Assembly: GCF_000003815.2 (NCBI RefSeq)
Contig: NC_049996.1
Location: 16,259,452-16,323,451, forward strand
DNA: 64,000 bases
Direction: 5' to 3'
Source of the DNA: Branchiostoma floridae
Lineage: Eukaryota; Chordata; Leptocardii; Amphioxiformes; Branchiostomatidae
Shown: positions 56,465 through 64,000 of the stretch, one piece after another
How positions within the stretch are numbered: position 1 is the first letter of the stretch
How the letters are laid out: the number at the start of each line of letters is the position of its first letter
Notes under the pieces: model-generated
What the model was told of the DNA's origin: nothing
Database searches by the model: none
The model's input: only the letters and a program-made list of their open reading frames with translations
Position numbers and translations under genes: made by a program

Positions 56465-56735
56465 TTTTTGGTGTGTGCCTGTGTGTGTGTGTCTGTGTCT
56501 GTGTATGTGATTGTGTGTTTGTCTGTACGTGTGTATATGTGTGTGTGTGTGTGTCTGTGTGTATGGACATCAGTGTGTGTGTGTGCATGCGTGTGTGTGT
56601 GTGCGTGTGTCTGTGTGTGATTGATTGTGTGCGTGTGTCTGTGTGTGATTGATTGTGTGCGTGTGTGTGACTGTGTGTGTGTGAGTGTGCACACATGCAC
56701 GTTACATGCATGTGTGTGTGTGGTGTGTGTGTGTT
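56465..56735 (+). repeat. (GT)n microsatellite
   Basis: About 270 bp of GT/TGTC-rich simple sequence in the region 5' of WAC exon 1. His/Thr and Cys/Val ORFs on the two strands are artefacts. Confidence 0.95.
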
Positions 56736-56937
56736 TATATCCCACTTTTATCTTACATTAACATTATATAATTCAAAATCATGCGAGGAACTGTAAATCG
56801 AGTCCTCCAAGCCTCCCCCCTCTATTTCCACAACAATGGGAGTAAACAGAAACAGACACTTTACATGTCAACTAATATTTACTCAGGGGTGGGCTGGAGA
56901 CAGGTGTCTATACTATAGCTCAGGCCACACCGACTTA

Positions 56938-57713
56938 TAGTCTGTGTAACACAAACTCCGCTGTCCAGGGCTGTAACTGGCCCTTCCCCATGGCAAATGT
57001 TTGGCGGGCTGCTATAACGGTGCACACACCAATTCTTCCGCGACAGGGGTCCGAGATAGTGCGCGACAAAAATGTGACGAAAGAGTCACGAGGGTCCGTG
57101 TTTGACACTTTGAGTTCAAATTTCTCATAATCTGCTGCGAAGTGGCATTTGATACTGGCATGGCTAAAAAGCGTAAGAAGTGATGTGTTTTTGGTGCAAA
57201 TTGGTTTTGGGCCCGAGTGTCACTTCCTTGTATTAATACGCGTTGGAAGTGATTCGCCCGTTGACCCAGATTCCCCGTCCATATGCGGTCTGTGAGCCGT
57301 GTTGCTATGCCTCGCGCGTCGGGTTATTGTAAAAATCTCAGTGTTACGATTTTCTTTATTTTTTGCTTGATTAATCTTAGGTGTATTCTCTTTCCGACAA
57401 TATCAGTCATTTTCATGACTAAACTATAGGTGATGGGTTTATTTCCACGTCAAAATTCCCCTTTTTTTGCATCCTTTTTTACGTGAAAAAAACTTATCTC
57501 CCCCCAAAATTATGAAAAGTAGAGAGAGTAGAGAAACTGAAACCCGACTGTTCTTAAAGCTGGAGCGATACCCTTCATTCCCATATACGGCTTTTCTACT
57601 TTAGATTTATTTTCTTGAAGAGACGGCCTCTCGACTTGAGGGTGCGCAGCCTCGATTTGAGACCCCAAATAAACTGGGGTGTACACCGTTAAGCGAGATT
57701 TAATCAGGCTAGC
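56938..57713. mobile_element. CTAGCCTGATTAAATC family, longest copy
   Basis: From AGTCTGTGTAACACAAACTC to AGATTTAATCAGGCTAG, about 0.78 kb, with no coding potential that I recognise. Confidence 0.5.
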
Positions 57714-58171
57714 CGACTTACTGTAGATTTATTTACTTTTGCAGTGATTTTATTTCACCGTAGTTTTCAATTCTGTGGTTGAGACAATTGGTTTTGTAAA
57801 AGTGGGGTTCAAGCGCCACCAACTGACCAGTCCAACTTGTCTTGACCTTTTGCATAATTGTCTTCATTGAGTTTAGCATATTTACATACATGTTAATTCT
57901 CAGATGAGAAAACAAAATACTGAACTTAGAGTTCAATGGGAAGTCTGTACTGGTTTGCACAGTTGTGGAGTGAATGTTGTCAGGTTAGAGTTTTCCTTTT
58001 ATTTAATTTGTTTTCATTTCAGCCATAAACTTTTGAACCAGCAATGGACTGTCCCCTAACCATCACAATGTACTTCCTGTACAGGTGCAGCCCTTCATGC
58101 ACACAATGGACCATCCCCTGGCCATCACGGAATCATATTTTCTATACTGTATACAGCTACAAATCCTTCTA

Positions 58172-59749
58172 AGGGACTGTACGATATTTATCAGGGGGGG
58201 AGGGCTGGTGCATTAGGGGGGGAGGGCCATGTTAATTTTTTTTTAGGTGGGGGGAGGGCCATGTTAATTTTTTTTGCGATAGGGGGGAGGGCCATGTTAA
58301 TTTTTTTCAAAGAATTGTTTATACTATTTTTTGTTTTGATATCTTGACATGGCCCTAAAACTGATAAAATAAGCCTTCTGAATAGCCTAAAATGCAAGAG
58401 CTTCCGGGGGGCTTCGCCCCCCTAGGTCCCCCAAAGTGGCGCTGCCCTGGACCAGCGTTCCCGCCAGGCATACATCATTCCGTCTACGGACTTATTTTTT
58501 TCTGGAAAGACGCACTCGGCTCGGCTGAGTTTCCCCAAATATTTAAGTTACAAAAGCGGTGCGCGGTTAATATGTGAAGAATCCAAAACTATACACTTTA
58601 TTTTTTAATTACAACATTTCTTTTGTTTCAAAAGGACAAAATTTGCGGCAGAAAAGGGGCCGCAATATTGACATATTGTTGTCAAGCGTCGATCGACAGC
58701 ACATGGCGCGGCACGCCCCCCTCCCCAGACGGACTGTCGATCGCACGCACGTTGGGACGTCTTTTCGGGCTACTCCTTCAAGGCTACACCGGCACTGATC
58801 ACTGCCAAAGACGCAGCAGATCACCATCCTTCGTATAATGTTTAACGTTCTTGGTCTACTCTACTCTATGTCAAAAGAAATCCAGCGGTGAGCCAAAGAT
58901 TTCACGCCGAAAACGGGGTTACCTGAGGTCGCACGAAACAAACGCACGCTCCTGGAAAATGACGGCGCGGCCTTGTAAAACCCGACCGATTCGATAAATG
59001 ATAAATTTGAGTAAAATCATCGGGCAAAATAGAAAAAAGAAAGTAGAAAAAAACACAAGGTGTGATGGCGCCGTCATTCTATCCTCTGGAAAAACTGATT
59101 TGATGCGGGAGGGCGCAACATCGATCGCACGAGGTAGGCATTTTTTATTCAATGCCGGAAAAAAATTGGCAGGATTTTTCCATGGGCTGACGAACTCACT
59201 GGCTAGAGCCCTGTTTGGAAGCATCAAAAACCCAAAATTTTCATATAGACATGACTGGACAAATAATACCCGGGCCAGATCACGGACTGCTGATTCCCCG
59301 AGCTTATAGTAAAGTTATAACGTATTTTGGGGGAGAGGGCAGACGTCGATTACTGAAAAACGGGAGTAAAAAAGGCAACCGGCATCCAATCTCGAGGGCA
59401 TAATTTTCCTCTCAAATTGCAAGAAATTCTGTTTTAGAGGGTCTGAAAATCCAAATTTTCCCGGGGGAGCATGCCCCCGGACCCCTGCCCCGACGCTGTG
59501 AAAAAATCCAGGTGTGGCAAGAACACTGGCGCTCTTGTGCCCTGACGTCGATTAAGATTATTTCATCGGTTGTTTTTCTACCCGTTTGATTTTGCCTGTC
59601 GGGGGGGAGGGCCATGTTGATTTTTTTGAGGTGGAGGGGGAGGGTCACGTTAAATTTTTTTGAGATGGGGGGGAGGGCCATCAAAAATTTTTTTGATCAG
59701 ACTTCCAATGCACCAGCCCTCCCCCCCCAATAAATATCGTACGGTCCCT
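58172..59749. mobile_element. 1.58-kb TIR element with subterminal repeats
   Basis: AGGGACTGTACGATATTTAT at the left and ATAAATATCGTACGGTCCCT at the right are inverted repeats, extended by GGGAGGGCTGGTGCATT / AATGCACCAGCCCTCCC. Inside each end lie two to three copies of GGGGAGGGCCATGTTAATTT, in the same orientation at both ends. The interior is GC-rich, with no recognisable transposase; a non-autonomous DNA transposon is the best reading. Confidence 0.75.
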
Positions 59750-61916
59750 AACAATATACTGCCCCAACTCTTCCTCTACGTTTGCAACCATTCTGACCAA
59801 CATGACCAATATTCGACCCTTCTGATCAATACTGTACTATCCCCTAACCATCACATTGTACTTCCTTTCTAGCTAATAACCTAAAACTAACAATGCACTA
59901 CCCCTATCCCTTCCTGTACAGCTGCGTTCCTTCAAAGCTGATGACAAATTTATTTCCTCAGTGACAGCTGTTTAGGGGAGATTCAGAAAATTTCTTAGGA
60001 GTGAGGACTTGATATAGCCACACTCGTACACGTAGTTTGCCAAATAGAATTACCATATGACCCAGAAAACATATAGTGTTAGAAATAGTTCTGCAAAGCA
60101 GAATTGTACTGGAAGCCAGAAGGGTACCTTTTGCCACCTACCCCATGGTGAAGTGGATCTCCCCTGTACATATGATTCACCATGCCTTCAGAGGAGATCT
60201 GCAGGGTTTTGTGTTGTTTCTGAGTCAGTGTTTTGCCTAGTCTGTTGGAAGTGAAGTCTTTAACAAAGGTGTGGAAAGACGGGTCAGCGAAGGTTAGAAA
60301 TCCAGGTAACGTGATACACAAGGTAACGTTTACTCCTGGAGTACATTTACAACTGAATAGATCTGTAACCAGACCTGTAGATGTTTCAGCTAGTAATACT
60401 AATAGTCTAGTATCCATCGCTGTTGTCTTGCATCAGTGTCACTGACAGAAGACAATGGAGGTTGTCTGAAACTTCTGTCCTTTCCAAAGTCATATCCAGT
60501 TACTTGAGTACCTGCTTTTTGGTGTATACTAGTAGTACCCATTACTTTCAGGTACTGTGTGCCTGAGTTACTCCTACTAGTTTGTTTCCTTGGAGTTGGA
60601 TCCCCTTGTATGTCCAAACTTATGATGTAGCATAAAAGGACAATGCACAGCAAACTAAGGACAACAGGGCCAGGAAGAAATACGTAATCTTAGTGTGTAT
60701 CTTAGGAGATTAGAGTAGAATAGAGTAGTTCTTCTTACGCAGGTTTCAATTTAGGCCGCTTTTCATTTTCAGGTCACCGTCATTCCCTGAGTACTAGTAT
60801 ATCATGCATATATATGGAGGATGGCAGATGCCAACAGTGTACTAAGTACATGTATATCTGTCCTGTTGTGTACACGTAGTTCACACAATGTACTTGGTTA
60901 TGTACATGTTATGTACAATGTATATGTTATGTACATGTAACGTTACGTTACAAACTACAATGTACACTATACATGCATTTATATCATCAGGCCAAAACTG
61001 AGTGTGGTCTACTACCATAACTCTTAGTGCACACATGTAAGTCCTTCAAGACTTCATACATCTTGGAAGAAGTCTTGTGAGTTGAGATGTCACCACCTTC
61101 AGGTGCTTAGAATTAGATGTAACGAAGTGAATCCAAACGTCTTATCTTTCCTCCTTGTGTTTCAGGATGTCTTACTGAGAAGACAGCTGTCTCCTTGAGG
61201 AGTTCTCCAACAAAACTTACTGCCTGATGCAGCTGGGAACGTCTTGGAGAAGTTGAAGCCAAGGTCATAACTTTGTCAAGGTTAGTCAGAATATTCCTGC
61301 AAATGAAATACACAGTATGCGTGTTTGTGTGTGACTTTGTGTGTGTATAACCCTAGTAGCTTTCTAAGCTCCATGCATCTCTAACTTTAAAGGGAAAACA
61401 GAATGATCAGTGTGCTGTCTGAGCCTGGAGGTGACCTTGAAACAGCTTAAAAGGTCAGCTGTCATGGCTGCCACTGAGTGTTCCTTGTTCCGTTCATGTT
61501 TGTGTTGGAGTCATGTGACTACTCAACTTCTTACACTGGATTCTGAACTTCCTGGGAAAATTGACAGAGACTAGAGAGGACCTGTTTGTTTTTGTGCTTT
61601 TTTAAGCTAAAAAGAAAGAATGTGTAAACTCAAGGTCAAACTATACTTCGTCCTAAGCCATCCAAGTGCTGCTAAACGCCACAGCAGTTTATTTCTTCTG
61701 ACGGTTTAGTAAATATTTAGAAAGAGGAAATGAAAACAGCGGGCTGGGAGGAAAACATGACATGAAATTGATGAAAATACTTTTTTTAAAGCTTAGAATG
61801 ATCGATATAACAATGAAAAGCAACAACATGTTTTCCCAAATAATAAGTGGGGACGGGGAAAAAATGAAAGATGGAGACAGCCCTGGTACCACTGTACAGA
61901 CTTTCCTTCCATTATT
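59750..61916. other. upstream intergenic, nothing supported
   Basis: Contains a TACATG-rich simple stretch (60840-60970) and ORFs without recognisable features (the minus-strand ones at 60079-60653 and 61113-61313 have no donors or acceptors in order). Confidence 0.4.
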
Positions 61917-62168
61917 TACTGTAAATGCAGAAACTTTTGCGGTGGTTTAATGTTCGCAGTTTTCGTGGCAGCCGCTTCACCGCGAATTTTAAATCACTGC
62001 GAACATTTTTCCATAACAGCAAGGACGTTATATCAGATATAGCGTCCTTGATAACAGTAAGAGACTACAGTGCTTTTGGTGGTACCGGGAAATTAAAAAC
62101 ACCGTGAAAAGTCTACTATCCCGCTACCGCGAAATTGAATCTCCGCGAACTTAAATGCATTTACAGTA
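61917..62168. mobile_element. palindromic MITE 'TACTGTAAATGC', copy 6
   Basis: The longest copy (252 bp). It contains an additional nested hairpin (AGGACGTTATATC / GATATAGCGTCCT) between the arms. Confidence 0.87.
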
Positions 62169-62631
62169 CATGTACTTTCACCTCAGGCTCTGTTTTCTTG
62201 TAAATTTTCCAGTTATTTTCTTAAAACCCGAGAACCAACAACTAAATTTGGTTTGGCCCCAATGAGTTGACAGACATGATGATTACAGATGACATGATTT
62301 CCCCTGACAAGCTGATTGTTCTTCACACAGCAGGGAAATTTAATTTATCCCGTCCATTCATCAATCAATACAGCCTCCCCACCTCCGGTACAATGGCCTG
62401 ATTATACCGCCTCGTTAGGAAATTAATTATTGACGATGTTCAGAACAAAGGGCGTGACATCTGCGGCTGCTAAGCTCATCAGGAGAAAGTTAATTATTTA
62501 GATTTCCCTGCGGGGAGGTTCGGCCACATCAGGTTAATTTGTTGGTTCTTAGATTTTTAAAAAAATCAATGTTGAACAAGATCAGTCTGAGGGAAAAGTC
62601 TGTACCTCAGTACACACGTGTTTATGAAGGG

Positions 62632-62952
62632 CTCGAAATACCCACTTGCCCACTTGAAAATGCAACAACATTTTGCTTTGCGCAACTTAATTTCAAACCC
62701 AGGTTGCACACTGCGCAAACTGAAATTTTGCAGTTAGAACACTACTTTTTCCCCACCTACGTGCATATGCTTTTGTATTTATTTTTTTAATAACAAAAAA
62801 CATATTACATACTTACAAATGGAAGAAAAGATAATGGATAAGTAGATGATTTAAAGAAAGTGGGACAACCTGAAATGTTGATGGCGCAACTTGGCTTTTG
62901 ACTCAGGTTGCCACTTGGACAACCTGGATGAAAAAAGTATTTCGGGCACTGG
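62632..62952. mobile_element. possible MITE, GCTCGAAATAC ends
   Basis: GCTCGAAATACCC at the left is matched by AAGTATTTCGGGC at the right. Internal CACTTG and GCGCAACTT words recur in both orientations. No gene. Confidence 0.5.
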
Positions 62953-63669
62953 TTAGACATCCCGGTGAACAATATTCAAATACAACTCAATCTCTACAAC
63001 TGGATAAAAATGGAGATTTACATCCGTATATTTCAAGTGACATCCATCCCTCTGCTTCAGCATCACCAGAATGAACTGGTACACACAGTTTTAGGGAGTG
63101 GATTAGAATGATAAGATGCATGTTTTCTCATCCCTCAGTCTGTTGTTATCAGGAGGTTTTGAAGAATTTCTGTTTTTCTGATGTCCAAAATACATGTGTA
63201 CCAAGGAATTGAATTTGTGTGATGTGGTGTCCAATTGGAGGTTGGCACTTTCCTACTACAGAGCATTTTTCATTTTACGCACTGCTCCATACACAAATTC
63301 TGGAGACAACCAGAGAGTACCTAATGGAACAGACTGTGAACTGTGTTTGACCTAAAATGTCAGCAGAGTTGACAAATTCCATGTTCAGTTTCTCCAGTCT
63401 GACCCTTTGACCTTGGGAATCAGAATTCAGTAAGAACAGCAGTGACAAGGTCACATTCTTCACCTTGCAAGGAACAGAAGGAGTGGTAGCACGTTTCTAA
63501 AGTTCCAAATCTGAGGAAATTGGGAGGTTTTACTTCAGATCTATTCTGTGTGCAGCTGTGCCCCCTGTCTGCTAAGAGTTGGAACTGCAGCCAGGATCTT
63601 CAGCATTCAGAAGATTATGGAGAACAACTGTTGAGATTTCTTTAATTCCTCACATCACTCAGGTTAAAT

Positions 63670-63915
63670 GACTAGCTTTGGCTAGGGATGTCCCTTGGAT
63701 AAGACATAAAACCAGCGTCCTGTGTGAGAGCCACACCTCAAGCATGTTAAAGAATCCACCACATTTACAGAAACTGAGAAAGTGAGAAACAAGCAGGGTT
63801 CCTTCCCAGTGTGAGTGGATCAAACCTCACAGTCTGATCTTACACAGCTTGTACCTTAGACTGTCCAAAACATGTGCTATGCCCAAAGGTGGTTTATCGG
63901 TTATGCAATACAAAC
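63670..63915 (+). mobile_element. SINE central-domain fragment
   Basis: GGATAAGACATAAAACCAGC followed by GTCCTGTGTG resembles the same 'AGATGGGAC-TAAA-GGCGTCC' type domain seen at 25.7 kb; the tRNA head is missing or diverged. Confidence 0.4.
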
Positions 63916-64000
63916 AAACAAATTCCAAGTTAACCCTTGTGTCTTAAACTGTGCCATCTGCTGGTAGAAACAGGACTGAGGTTGTAGCTATTTGAAGTGT

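Noticed and set aside
56314-56745. His/Thr-rich and Cys/Val-rich ORFs over 100 codons
   Set aside because: Translation of a (GT)n microsatellite.

Overview
The window is animal nuclear DNA: intron-rich genes with GT-AG junctions, tRNA-derived SINEs, many foldback/MITE-like elements, a non-LTR retrotransposon and two assembly gaps. The gene content (a full-length, chordate-like WAC orthologue and a PALS2/MPP2-type MAGUK) and the repeat landscape fit a cephalochordate (amphioxus, Branchiostoma). That species call is an inference, not proven by the sequence.

Two genes are supported, both on the minus strand. (1) WAC (WW-domain adaptor with coiled coil) runs from 56114 down to 36986. I could assemble 17 coding exons. 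Every junction is GT-AG, every phase matches, and they give one 648-codon reading frame plus stop, against 647 aa in human WAC. The exons encode a basic/RE-rich N-terminus, a WW domain (50538-50656), Ser/Pro/Thr/Gln-rich linkers and the C-terminal coiled coil (42348-42525, 37370-37497, 36986-37055). (2) Downstream lies the 5' end of an MPP2/MPP6 (PALS2)-like MAGUK: a start-codon exon at 20549-20579 and the first L27 exon at 1423-1541. The rest of the gene lies beyond base 1. A CpG-rich stretch with CRE and CCAAT motifs near 31.9-32.1 kb may be its promoter or 5' non-coding exon. Nothing else convincingly codes for a host protein; most ORFs here are open stretches inside repeats.

Repeats, left to right: MPP exon-2 splice-site array (1.07-1.48 kb); tandem repeats at 2.9-3.8 kb; foldback elements at 4.5 and 7.2 kb; a 922-bp gap (8749-9670); a decayed C2H2 zinc-finger array (about 10.0-11.7 kb); segmental tandem duplications with nested MITEs (12.8-14.5 kb); an inverted-repeat element (15.6-16.5 kb); SINEs (18.7, 25.7, 63.7 kb); MPP exon-1 array (19.5-20.6 kb); paired TIR elements (20.1, 24.7 kb); the WAC gene with its arrays (37-56 kb); a CR1/L2-like retrotransposon inside one of those arrays (39.1-42.1 kb); a 1.6-kb TIR element (58.2-59.7 kb); and six copies of one palindromic MITE across the window.

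The outstanding observation is a recurring architecture. At eight exons (WAC exons 4, 8, 9, 10, 14 and 15; MPP exons 1 and 2) the 3' end of the exon together with its 5' splice site is the unit of a tandem array that fills the intron just downstream. The result is runs of 3 to about 46 decoy exon-end/donor copies. At WAC exon 15 about ten copies of a conserved coiled-coil-coding segment are present, and the array was later split by the retrotransposon. I know of no standard feature class that describes this.
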